Shown here one piece after another: positions 12,101 through 22,820 of a DNA stretch of 64,000 bases. The stretch is from Mycteria americana. Taxonomy: Eukaryota; Chordata; Aves; Ciconiiformes; Ciconiidae. Below the pieces are notes generated by a model, which saw only the letters and a list, made by a program, of their open reading frames with translations, did no database searches and was not told the origin of the DNA. The DNA is taken from positions 221,171,887 through 221,235,886 of the forward strand of contig NC_134365.1 in assembly GCF_035582795.1 (NCBI RefSeq), read 5' to 3'. Positions within the stretch are counted from its first letter, which is position 1. Every line of letters begins with the position of its first letter. The position numbers and the translations under genes are program-made.

Positions 12101-15100
12101 GGTTGGTTATATAAAATGCCACTCATGTTACCAGTGTATTTCTCACATTACAACTACGTAAGTAAATGTACTTAATGGCTGTTGGAACAGCTGAACCGTT
12201 ACCTTGTGCTCTTCTTTAAATCTTTTAATTCCTGTTTTAATTCCCAATTATTTTTTTCAAGTGGAGGTTGAGTATTGATTCCCTGTTAAAATTAGCTGTG
12301 GCTTGAGCTATCAGAGCTTTTCAGGAGACTGGTTTGGTCTGACTCTTGCTTGGATAGGAGAATTTATGACTGAAGTGTGGCATATCATGTCCCCACAAGC
12401 CCTGGCTGATGCACGTGCAGCAATAGGATGCCATAGGATGTCCTCCTCAACATCTGGAAACAGCTGGAGATTGATGCAGGTCTGTTATGTACTTGGTCTG
12501 CCAGAGGGTATCGTCCATAAATCTCAGGCTTCTAGCTGTCATCTTTCGTGGCGAGGTCTCTCGATCTACTCGTATCTTTGGGTGTCCCTGTGAACATGGT
12601 ACTAAATCCGACTGTCTCTTCAGGCTGGCTAAAGCTGAGCACGTGCAAGAGGATCAACAAAGCCCATACCTGTTTGAGAATAGTTAATTGTTCAGAAGAG
12701 CATTTAATCTGAAGCCTGGGATGAAGATGAGCAGCCTCATCCCTTACATATCTGACCAGGTGGTTGGGACGTGCAAGCGCACTGACAGACTGTGCAAGTT
12801 AAGGCTGGAAACTGTGCTTCGTCGTGGTGGTGAGGGGTTGGAATGGTGACGGAACTGTGATCTCCATTTCTCATGGTGGACCTGCGTTTCTCTTGTCCGT
12901 GGTTTTTGCACTGAAGTAATTTTTTCTAATCCATGGAGTGCAAATACAATTATTAGGAAGCTTTTGGAGGTGATAGAGCCTGACTCCAATATCCAAATCT
13001 TGCAAGATAAGGCAGCTATTCCACTATGTAGTTGTGATAGTTTTAGTGGTTTTTTTTTTTTTTCAGGATGCAACACTAGTGTTAACCTTTGTTCTAACAA
13101 TCTATATAGTTGTGGTTTTGGCCTGTTTAAGAGTTGCTGCGATCTATATTGGAAATACCTCTGTCACTTAGAAGCTGTAATTGTTTCACTCAAGGCTAGA
13201 ATACCGGTTATCTTAAATTATTTTGGAATGTAACATTTCAGGGACCTACAACGATCATCTAGTCCAACTGCATTTATCCACAACTAAAATGCACCTGCCT
13301 TTCCCAAAAGGCAGCAATAATGTCTGGCACCACGGGAAAGGCTACCCTTTTGCAAGAATATAAGCTCAACATCTGCTCTCTTTAAAAGTATTTGGCTCTC
13401 CCAGTGTTTATGCCAAGTAGGCAGTTGTTAATACCTTAGTGTGACAGGCTGTATAAGGAGTTAGCTTGCCTGCAGAAGGAACTAGTTTTGAGTCAGTGTT
13501 TCAGAAAATTTAGGCTGGACCGTTGGCTTCATAAATATCTCAAACAATGTCTTGTGGGCTTGTGAGTCAGGGTGCTCTCAAGCTGGCCAGTTATCTCGGG
13601 CTAGTGTGGAACAGCTTGGCTCAATTTCTTATCTGTGTACAGGAGTTGCTAGAAAAATCCAGATTTCTGCTTCACCTGGGGTAAACCCGAAATACAACTG
13701 CTGTCTGTGCAGGCTTCTGACTCAGCATTTCTTTTTCTCCCTGCTTTGCAGATCTCTGCAGAGTCACAGGCAGAGAATAACAATTTCTCGTTCAAATTTG
13801 GTAGCAGTTAAAAGAAATCTGGGGTGCTTCGTGCCAGGTTCCAGTCACCCAACGTGTCTGAGCCCTGGCTGCGGGTCAGCCCAGATCAGCAGCTCGCTCT
13901 TGAAGGAGGAATGCAGCAATCTGTGTAAACAGATAAATTGAGAAGAATTTCTTCTTATGCTGCCCTTGTCCTCTAGAAAAACCCTGCTGTTCAGGATCCA
14001 GTTGTTTTTTGATTTCTTAAGGGCTTAATTAATATCTCATAAAACATATTGAGAGGGTGGGGAGACAAAGCCTGTGAAGTCCTTGCTTAAATGTTAGGAT
14101 ATTATCAGGCTGAAACAGTTTAGCTAGGAGTATGGAAGCTCTTTCGGCTGTTTTAAACGAGTCTTGGGGAGATAATAGTGCTGAACGATGTACTTGGCAG
14201 GCCTCCCCCAGTACAGAGTTAGGCTCTTGAGCAGAAATACCTATATACAGGGTCATATAAAGCTAATGTTTGGTGTTTTTACCCTCCTGCAGATTACCTG
14301 TCTTGATATTTCCAGTGGTGGAGGGCTTGGTGTGTCTACCAGCACAGATGGGACCATGAAAATCTGGCAGGCTGCGAATGGAGAAATAAGAGTAAGAGCG
14401 TCTAGCTTTGATGTTGTGTGTTGTCAGTGACATTACTGAAGTCATTCAGCTGTGACTTTGGTCAGGCTATCCGCACGCTATGGTCTAGGGCAGGTGAGAA
14501 TCTGGCTTTTGATTGAAAAGCTAATTGAAATTTGACACCTTGGAGGTTTTAAGTCAAATATGTTGGAAAGCATGACTTCTCCCAAGGGAAATGGTGCTCA
14601 GCAATCCGGAGAGGAGTCCCAGAGTGAAAATGAGAAAGGGTAGTTAGGAATGACAGCTGGAGTGCAGAAGGTAGCTGACAGCTCCTAACCTGTGTGGTAC
14701 AAGCACTGAATTTCTTCTGCAGCAGAGAAGAGGTGAGGAAAAAAGACTCCTGCCTGTGATGGATTAGCCATGTCATGGCTAGCTGCCTTCCCAGTTAAGG
14801 TGTTTCTTGTGGAGCTTGACCTGTCAGCTGCTTGTTTGGCAGAGGATGAAGACGTTTAATCTGTTATTAGAAACAAATGTAGTATCCTTTGCTATGTATT
14901 TAGCTACTCAAATGGCAGAGGGAGGCCCAAAGCATACCTGCTACCTCTTTGACTGCCTTGAATTCAGTCAAGTCTGTTGCAGGAACGCAAACCCAGAGGA
15001 TTTGAGCTTAATCCTCTGTCCACATGGAAACACCAAGTTTTCCAGTGTCATAGCTCAAAAATTGCTCGGCATAAGGGTGATAACAATGGAACTAGCATGT

Positions 15101-18100
15101 AGTTCTTTGTTTTTCCAGAGACTATTGGAAGGCCATGTGTATGATGTGAATTGTTGCAGGTTTTTCCCATCGGGCCTCGTGGTTCTGAGTGGGGGAATGG
15201 ATGCCCAGCTAAAGATCTGGTCAGCAGAAGATGCCAGCTGTGTAGTAACGTTTAAAGGTCACAAAGGAGGTACAGAGTACTTAGCCTTTAAAATGCTTGA
15301 TCTGCCATGTGTATAATTGTGTTGCACCCGAGGGCTAATGTTCAGTCACCGGCCTGCTGCACTTTGCGCTGCGCATTTGTATTAGATGACTGGAGTACCT
15401 CTTTCAAGCTCCCAGAACTTGAATAAAAAGATCAGTGGTTGCTGTATTAGACAGCTGAAATGGTTTCTCTCACTGACCTGCATTTTCTTCATTAATTCAG
15501 GTAAAAAGAGGGAGGATGCAGTCCATTAACCTGTTGTGAGTGCCGGAGGTGGAGGCAGAGGGCATTCTGTTCCTCCAGGGCAGTCTCAGCTCTCCAGAGC
15601 TCTGACCTGCATTCAGTAGCCTTGCTGCCTGCACTAGGAATGCTTCCTGCTTGCACCCAGATCATCCTGCTCACCTTCAGTTGCTCCAGAGCCTCTTCCT
15701 TTTTTTTTTTCCTGGCCCAGAAAAGCATATAGCAGTTTATTATGGACTTGCAGGACTCAGGCAGGCATTTACCTGCCTCAAGGGTGTGTGCTGTTGAAAG
15801 TGAGGCAGGCACAGCGAGAGCAGCTGCAAGGATACTTAAGTGATTTTCTTAAGAAGGGCTGGAATGAGCTTGTTCACCCTTGTACCGAGGGCAGATGTTC
15901 AGCTCTGCCCCTGCTGATGGTCTTGCTGCTGAAAAAGAGTAAATTCTTCACCCTCCTTGTGTCCTCATGTAGAGGGTGCACTGGCCACCTTATGCAGTGA
16001 GTTTGGTGCCTTTCCTTGTGTTCAGGGTCACTACAAAGTCCTCCAGTTGACACTGTCTTAGTCCAGGGAAGAACTGCAAGGGATGTAAAATGAGCTACCC
16101 AAAAAGGTTCCTGAGAGCTGTGAACGAAGCAAGTTTCTGGACAGAGCCTCTGTTAATCTCTGGAAAGACGATTTGGTTTCCAGGGCCCCTTGTTCAGAAG
16201 CGGTGTGGATTTATACGTGATGCTTAGGCAGGCTCCCGTTTTACTCTTGTTTACACCTGGCCCAGAGCACAGTGGCCAGTGGTGCTGTCTTGTCATGGTG
16301 ATTGCTTCCTAAGGGATGCCAACTTGAACACTTGGGTGATCGTGAGCAAGTCCAAGTGAGTTGTGGATGTGGCATCAGATGCCCAAAACCCTGCCTCAAA
16401 TTATTCTCCTCCCTGAGCAACCAGCTGCTCTGTACAGGCTCTTGTTTTCCCTGTCTCACCAGGTGCAAGGCTTTATTGAAAAGGTTAATAAGCCACGTGG
16501 CTGGCTGGCCGGCCAAAACTTGATTAACTCGAAAACTTGTCTTGCACTGAACCTGTCATTGTTCTCATCTGATCTCTTTGTGTGGATTTAAAATACTTTG
16601 CCACAAATATCCTGTAAATAAAATGTGGCAGGCGGTGTAACAGAGCTTTGGTCAGAACGATGCTGGCTGGCTCCTGATGTCTCTGAAGTTGAGTTTATTC
16701 ACTGCTTACAACTCCAGCCCAAACTGCTGCAGTCACTTTGCTTGGCTTGTCCTGTTGTTTGAGCTTGTCATGTTTAATGACTGCTTCTGTAGGGAAAGTG
16801 TCAATTAAATCTTCTAACCACCTGACTGTTCCCTTCCAAAAAACCACTGCATCTTTTTTCAGATCTAGACTCAACAGCCCATAGTGAAATAAAGTCGTTA
16901 GGGGATGTTAGCACCTGCAAAGACTGCTCTTTCAGTGTTGCTGTAGCTGGATAATGCGTATGCTCTTGCCCCACACAACTTTGGGGATTATCCAGAGCTG
17001 GAATTGGCAATGTTCTAAGCATGCTGGGCCAGGCTGTTTTGAGCCCAAGTTAGAGGTTAATTACGGAGGTGGAAACTCGGCAGCAGCTGTGGTATCGGCT
17101 CAGTTTGAGGTGAGGTTTTGCCGATCATTTTATTGCTAATACCTCGCCTTTGTGCTGGGTTGTGGCTCCCACTCTGGCCTGTGGTTTGCTGGGAGCTGCT
17201 GCCTTCCACATACGCCTCTTTCTAGATGCCATGGCTCCCTGCCCCACGTTGCATGCTGCATAGTTTGGCTGTGTGTGACTGGTGGCACTCTGGGGACAGT
17301 GGCTTGGGGCTTGTAGTTGAATTCACCTTGGGAAATTAGATGCTTTGTCTGTCTGACTTCTGTACTTTCTGTCTGAACACGGCGTTTGCTTTGATGGCAG
17401 GTATTTTGGACACTGCCATTGTGGATCGGGGAAGAAATGTCCTTTCCTGCTCTAGAGATGGCACTGCCCGCCTCTGGGACTGTGGAAAATCCGCCTGCCT
17501 GGGTGTCATTGCTGACTGCGGCTCTCCTGTCAACGGCATTGCCGTGGGCACTGCTGACAACTCCCTGAACCTGGGCACGCCTGAAAAAGCTCCTAGTAAG
17601 GCTCTCACTCTTAAAATTCATCTTCATTTCCCTGTCCCAAACAACTTAGGTTTGTCACCAATAATCCTGAGTGCATGGCATGCTGCTGTGTGCCCTTTTG
17701 TGCCACCTAGGGAAGGGAACTAGGGTCACCAGAATAGAGCACTCCAGTTCTGTGGAGGATTTGAGCCTTATCAAGCAGTTTAAGACTGGGATCTCTTTGA
17801 TTACTGGCCTGCCTTGCTGCATCTGGTGCCTTAGGGTATGGAGGAATGCTGTTACAGGTTCAGCACGGGTAGAATAGTGTATTTCAGTTGGACGGGACCT
17901 ACAGTGAGCATCTAGTCCAACTGCCTGACCAACTCAGTGCTGACCAAAAGTTAAATCATGTTGTTAAGGGCATTACCCAAATGCCTCTTAAACACTGACA
18001 GGCTTGGGGCATCGACCACCTCTCCAGGAAGCCTGTTCCAGGGTTTGACCACCCTCTCAGTAAAGAAATGCTTCCTAATGTCCAGTCTAAACCTCCCCTG

Positions 18101-21100
18101 GTGCAGCTTTGAACCGTGATCCAAGCTGTCAGGTTTTGATACTGTCAAGACTTGTTGCGTAGCCACTGCTGGAGTTAATTATTGTCCTTCTGTCAGGTGA
18201 ACGTGAGGTTGGGACAGAAGGGAAAATCCTGCTGCTGGCTCGAGAAGACAAGAAACTTCAAGGAGTGGGACTGCAGAGCAGGCAGCCGGTAAGGAGTCTG
18301 AGACTATCCGAAGTACTTGCCTGGGAGAGTGCTCGGAGATGCTGCTGTAAAATCAGCTCTGGGGCCCCAGTCCCTTTGTTTCCGTCGTTGCAGCAGCTCC
18401 TCAGTTTGTAAGCTGCTGTTCACGCGGCTGTGCAGAGCAGTGAGCTGAGGAACTGAGACAGGTTAAAACTAACCTAAGCGGGTGAACTGGTTAGTGTTAA
18501 TCCCATTCCATTCCCCTGGTGAGGTTCACCACGGGGCACAGAAAGGAACAGAACCGGGCTGGAGGCAGGGGAGGGCTGATCTGCCTGCCTTTGGCCGAGG
18601 TCCTACACTGCACTGTTCTCCCCCGTGGGTATTCCGTGGAGGAAAGACTAAAACCTGGTACAATAAAGGGATGCTTGCTCTCCTTTCTACTGGCTGGACT
18701 TGTATGCAGGGGTTTGAGGAGTATCAATTGCTCACGGGTTTAACCCAGGTTTGGGGAAGACAATTTAAAGAGCGGCCAGTAGATGTCATCGTGAAAGCAG
18801 GAACTGCAGGCTGCCTCATCCAGCCAAGGTGTAAAGTTGGTTTATTCTGGCAGGTGATTTAAGAAGGGGATGAAGGGGACCTCAGGTGGTCACCAGTCCA
18901 TCTCCATCCTCTTGCAAAGGGAGATGGAGTTGGTAGATCTCAGGTACTGAAGATCTTATCAGGAGCTCCTGGTGACATAGCAGATGAAATGGTGGAGAGT
19001 AAAATTTGGGTGGAACAGATACGCTCACCGAGGCTGGTCAGTGAGATGGCAAGGGCTCACCTGGAAAAAACTCACAGCCTCTGTAGCAGTGACTGCAGCT
19101 CTGGGAGGAAGGAGTGGTCTTTGCCAACCTGCCATGCAAATCTGGCCTTGCTGCTCCGTGGGTGTCTGAAGATTAGTTTGAGCTTAGCGTCGGTTCGCCT
19201 GTCACTGTGTGACACACCCTTTCTCTAAAGGAGACCCAGGAACATTCACTGACTGCACTGTCTCTGCTGACTGGGCAAAACTGATCTTGGAGCACTGTTC
19301 TGCTCATCTTGGAGCACTGTTCTGCTCATCTTGGAGCACTGTTCTGCTCATCTTGGAGCAGAGCTGAGGAGTTATTAACCTAGCTCTGGGTTTGCCAGTT
19401 TGTGCCATGACTCATGGAAGCGACTGTACTGACTTCTAAATAAATTCTTGCTTCCTTCTCCTGGGTGTCCTGTGTCCTCATCTGTGAGTGTCTGACGCTT
19501 GCATTTGTTCCTGTATTCTCAGGTGTTCCTCTTCATCGGGTCCGATGCGTTCAACTGCTGCACATTCCTCTCAAGTACCTATATCCTAGCAGGGACTCAG
19601 GATGGGAACATATATCAGCTGGATGTGAGAAACACAAAGTGAGTGAGTGCCTGGGGCTGCAAGTATTTAAACGACAACTAGTTTTTTTGGCTGGGAAAGA
19701 GAGCCAGATTGAGGGTGCTGGCAGACAGTGCCCCTTCTAAAGAGTGGATACAGCCCAAGCCATGGCACCGTGAGCTTCTGAGCCTCTTGCAGCCATTTCT
19801 TTCTCTTGGGGAGCACTGGGGAGGATACTTTTGCTGAGGTTGGTGATCTAATGGGATCTTCTCTGGAAAGTGTCTCTTAGGAATCTGCACAGAGCCTATA
19901 GTCTTCTTAGTTACTGAAAAGCTTTTCAGTCTTCATCTGTGACCAGGGGTGCTCTTGTTGTAGCCTTACCTTGCAGATTATTGCTTTTTTTAATATATAT
20001 GTATAAAATTACGTTCACGTACTGTGTATATTATGTTATATATGAATATGTGTGACTGTATATAATCTGTGTACATATATATGTGGACAGATTTAGCAGA
20101 AGACTTCTTAACAGCAGTATTCCTCCCACCAAAAGCACAGCCCCTTCCTCTCCTGCACTGGTGAGACTTAAGTGTCTTTGTGGGATCCTGACGTTTACCC
20201 TGATCCTCATTCCAGTGTAGGGCTGGAACTGAGCTGTTGCTGAGGGCAGGAGCTGCTCTAAGTTGATTTTTGAGTGTCGTAGGCGAGCTCTGAGCAGGGA
20301 GGCATCCAGATGGTGCTTTTGGGGGGGGGGGGCTGGAGAGGTTGGCACCAAAGTCTGAAGAGTCTTTCATGCTGGGTGAGCTCCAAGCTTTTGTCTGTGT
20401 CTTGGTAAGGATAATCTGTGTCTGTAATCCAGCGTGGAGGTTTACTGGTGTTCATCTGCTAGCTAACTTTTTACTCCCACTTTGATCCTTTGGCAACATC
20501 CGCAGGAAAAAACACTGACTTCCGTCTGCTTCTAGAGGACAGAAACTCTTTGCTAACCACTGATCCAGTCCCCGTGTCCTGTGTGTTCTCCTCATGCATC
20601 TTTGAACCACGAGTTCACATTCTTCTTTCAGGGTTTGCACGTTGGAATGGGCTCTTGACTATAGACTGTAATACTCATCCCTTGTTTCTGCTTCTTTTTC
20701 TAGCGCTCCAATCCAGGTCATCCATAGATCAGGAGCACCGGTGCTTTCGCTGCTCCCGTACCGAGATGGATTTATCGCCAGCCAAGGTAACTCAAGTGCT
20801 GTGTTGTGCCAGTAGAAATTGTATAATAAAATTGAGGAGTTTTGTGGTCTTTGGGTATTGCCCTCTTGCGTACAAGCGCTGGCTGCCTTGTGGAAGAGGG
20901 CTGGACAGTGTCCGTGGCAAAAAGTGATGTAATAGGAGCTGTATTACGTGGTTGCTTTTTGCCTTGTGCTTTCCACTCCCTGCCTCCCCTGTGTTCCTCC
21001 AAAATAGGGCCTCGAAGGTGCATCTCGACTGTTAGAGCCTTTTCCCATCTCTGACATCCTCACAGCATGTTTCCCTCTTCCTGAGGGCTTCATGCCCTGT

Positions 21101-22226
21101 GATCAGGTGCTTCTGATGGACCTGTTAGTGCCTGTTAGTAATTAAGAGCATGGCTTATTTCACTAATTTGCTGATATTCCTTGCTTGCTATCTGTTCTGG
21201 TCGTGTAGGTGATGGAACCTGCTTTATTGTTCAGCAAGACCTCGATTATGTCCTCGATCTCACAGAAGCTGACTGTGACCCTGTGTACAAGGTAAGGAAT
21301 ATGGTGTATCGCCAGAGACAAAGGGTGTAGGGAAAGGTGATGCCAGGTAGCAGGCAGCTGCCTTTGTCTCGGGATTTGGCAGCCTGCATGATGGGTTCCT
21401 TCACACAGCTGACTTCTAAGTTCTTTTTTTTTTTTCCCTACCTGAATAATCTTAATGTTTTGCATAAACAAATCCTCTGCGGTATTCGCTGGTGTCATCT
21501 CCATCGTGCAGGAGCAAAACTGAAGCAGCGGAGTAGCTTGGTTGTTGGAGTAGCTCTGGCAGAACTGTGTTTCTGTAAAGAAGTGTGAATTAATTGTGCT
21601 CAGAGGATCATCAGGGTAAAAGCAACAGCCGGCTGCGCAGTGCTGCCTGTTTTCTCTTGTCCCCCGGTGACTTGAGACCAGAAAGTGGGTCTCGCTGATG
21701 TGTTTCCAGACGCCCCGCTGCGCTTGCGCAGGTCGGGGAGTGCGACCTGGGTTCCTTGGGCTCTCAACCTGGTGGTGCTGGTGGAAATTAGCTCTTGTTT
21801 TTAACTCGCTCCAGTTCTCCCTCTCCGAGGTAACGCTCGGCCTCGCACGGAGGCTGAGATTTAACCTGCACAACTCATTGGCGTGAACAAAACACAGTCG
21901 TGTCTCCTTTCGGATCTAACAGAAGGACCCTTGTGTGAGCCCTTACCGGCTCCCTAAGCTCCTGGTAAAACCTTGAACTGTCCTTTAAAACCTGCTAAGG
22001 CTGTTTTAGGAGACACCCACCTCCTCTTCCCTCTGTGAAAGTCCGAAAGGAAAGCTGATCTCTCTAAATAAGAACCTGAATTTTACTTATAACTGTCCCT
22101 TGAGAGATACTCTGCTTAAATACTGCTTTTTCTCCCCCTCTTTTTCAGGTAGCTTCTTGGGAGAAGCAAATTTACACGTGCTGCAGAGACGGGATAGTGA
22201 GGAGATACCAACTTTCTGACCTTTAA
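9175..22226 (+). CDS. PAAF1: PAAF1, proteasomal ATPase-associated factor 1 (12 exons)
   Basis: WD40 protein, orthologue of yeast Rpn14. It binds 19S ATPases (Rpt6/PSMC5), acts as a chaperone in regulatory-particle assembly, and dampens 26S formation. Exons: 9175-9221, 9306-9346, 10017-10120, 10532-10621, 14293-14391, 15119-15269, 17401-17595, 18197-18288, 19523-19638, 20704-20786, 21209-21291, 22149-22226. All phases match and the total is 392 residues, the human length. The N-terminus MAATLRIQSDWSQALR and the C-terminus CCRDGIVRRYQLSDL are both recognisable. WD-type blades include TDGTMKIWQ (exon 5), MDAQLKIWS (exon 6) and RDGTARLWD (exon 7). Introns hold a 40-bp minisatellite, a 22-bp tandem repeat and CR1 fragments. 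The ATG has a good context (AAGATGG). The 3' end is under 250 bases from the start of DNAJB13. Confidence 0.96.
9413..9945 (+). repeat. 40-bp G-rich minisatellite in PAAF1 intron 2
   Basis: Tandem units of about 40 bases built on GTGGGTTAGGAGGGGGTGAG followed by a G-run. Near-identical units lie at 9541-9580, 9581-9620, 9621-9660 and 9661-9700, with more degenerate copies on both sides. The sense (transcribed RNA) strand is very G-rich, with many runs of three or more G. Confidence 0.9.
13230..13400 (-). mobile_element. Old CR1 LINE 3'-end fragment
   Basis: The stretch around 13236-13275 (GGACCTACAACGATCATCTA then GTCCAACTGC) matches the diagnostic 3' region of avian CR1 in reverse orientation. 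Beyond it the sequence is too diverged for a firm right boundary. It lies in PAAF1 intron 4. Confidence 0.6.
17869..18166 (-). mobile_element. CR1 LINE 3' fragment in PAAF1 intron 7
   Basis: Reverse-oriented CR1 tail of about 300 bases, 5' truncated. Typical CR1 phrases are present (GCATCTAGTCCAACTG, then CCTGTTCCAGGGTTTGACCA, and AAGAAATGCTTCCTAATGTC). On the minus strand a remnant of the region after the reverse-transcriptase domain can be read ([20 protein letters not shown]). It ends about 30 bases before the acceptor of PAAF1 exon 8. Confidence 0.9.
19286..19361 (+). repeat. 22-bp tandem repeat (about 3.5 copies)
   Basis: Unit CTTGGAGCACTGTTCTGCTCAT at 19286-19307, 19308-19329 and 19330-19351, plus a partial fourth copy. 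The copies are almost identical, so the expansion is recent. It lies in PAAF1 intron 8, about 160 bases before exon 9. Confidence 0.9.
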
Positions 22227-22526
22227 GCGCTTGGATCGGGTGAATAGTGGAGACGTGTTGAGAATAAGCTCCTTCAAGCTTATTTTCCTGTACAGCGTGT
22301 TTGAGTGGTGTATATAGAAGTTTCTGAGGTATACAGAAGTTTCTGAGGCTCTTGTGATGACCAGGCTCTATACAGAGGTTTTTGGTGACAGGTAATATTT
22401 CTTACTATAACACAACTTTGATCATTTTTCATTTGGCGAGTGGCTCCGAGGCGTTAGAGAGGATCTTGTATTGCAACAATTTTTTTCACTGCTGAAAACT
22501 GCTCTTTCTAGGGTGGAGGGGCGGGA

Positions 22527-22590
22527 AATAAAAATACATCGGAGGTGGGGGCGATGAAGGTGACTGTACCGCGGTATGGAGTGAAATAAA
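22527..22590 (+). promoter_or_regulatory. PAAF1: PAAF1 polyadenylation signals
   Basis: Two AATAAA hexamers at 22527-22532 and 22585-22590, 301 and 359 bases after the PAAF1 stop. The DNAJB13 start codon follows only about 230 bases after the second one. PAAF1 termination and DNAJB13 initiation therefore occur in the same short interval. Confidence 0.75.
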
Positions 22591-22699
22591 GCAGCTGCTT
22601 TGATAACTCCTGTGTGGAACAGAAATTTTTCAAGAAAACTCCTTTTTTTTTAAAAAAAAAAAAGAGACGAGGGAGGCAGTGGCTAGGGAATGATAGGGG

Positions 22700-22820
22700 C
22701 GGCCGGAGTCCGGAAGTGCGCGGAGAGAACTACAACTCCCGTAGTGCCCCGCGCGGGAGAAACCGGAAGTGCCGCCTGCCCTCCGACGCGGTGTCCATAG
22801 CAACGGGGGAGCGGGCCGCC
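22700..22820 (+). promoter_or_regulatory. DNAJB13: DNAJB13 promoter: ETS, ZNF143-type and X-box-like motifs
   Basis: CpG-rich, no TATA box. Motifs read directly: CCGGAAGTGCG (22710-22720) and CCGGAAGT (22763-22770), both ETS/GABPA type; ACTACAACTCCCGTAGTGC (22729-22747), which fits the ACTACAAxTCCC ZNF143/THAP11 element; and GTGTCCATAGCAAC (22791-22804), one mismatch from the RFX X-box consensus GTNRCC(N0-3)RGYAAC, ending 16 bases before the ATG. X-boxes bound by RFX factors are typical of ciliary genes, which fits the product. Confidence 0.65.
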
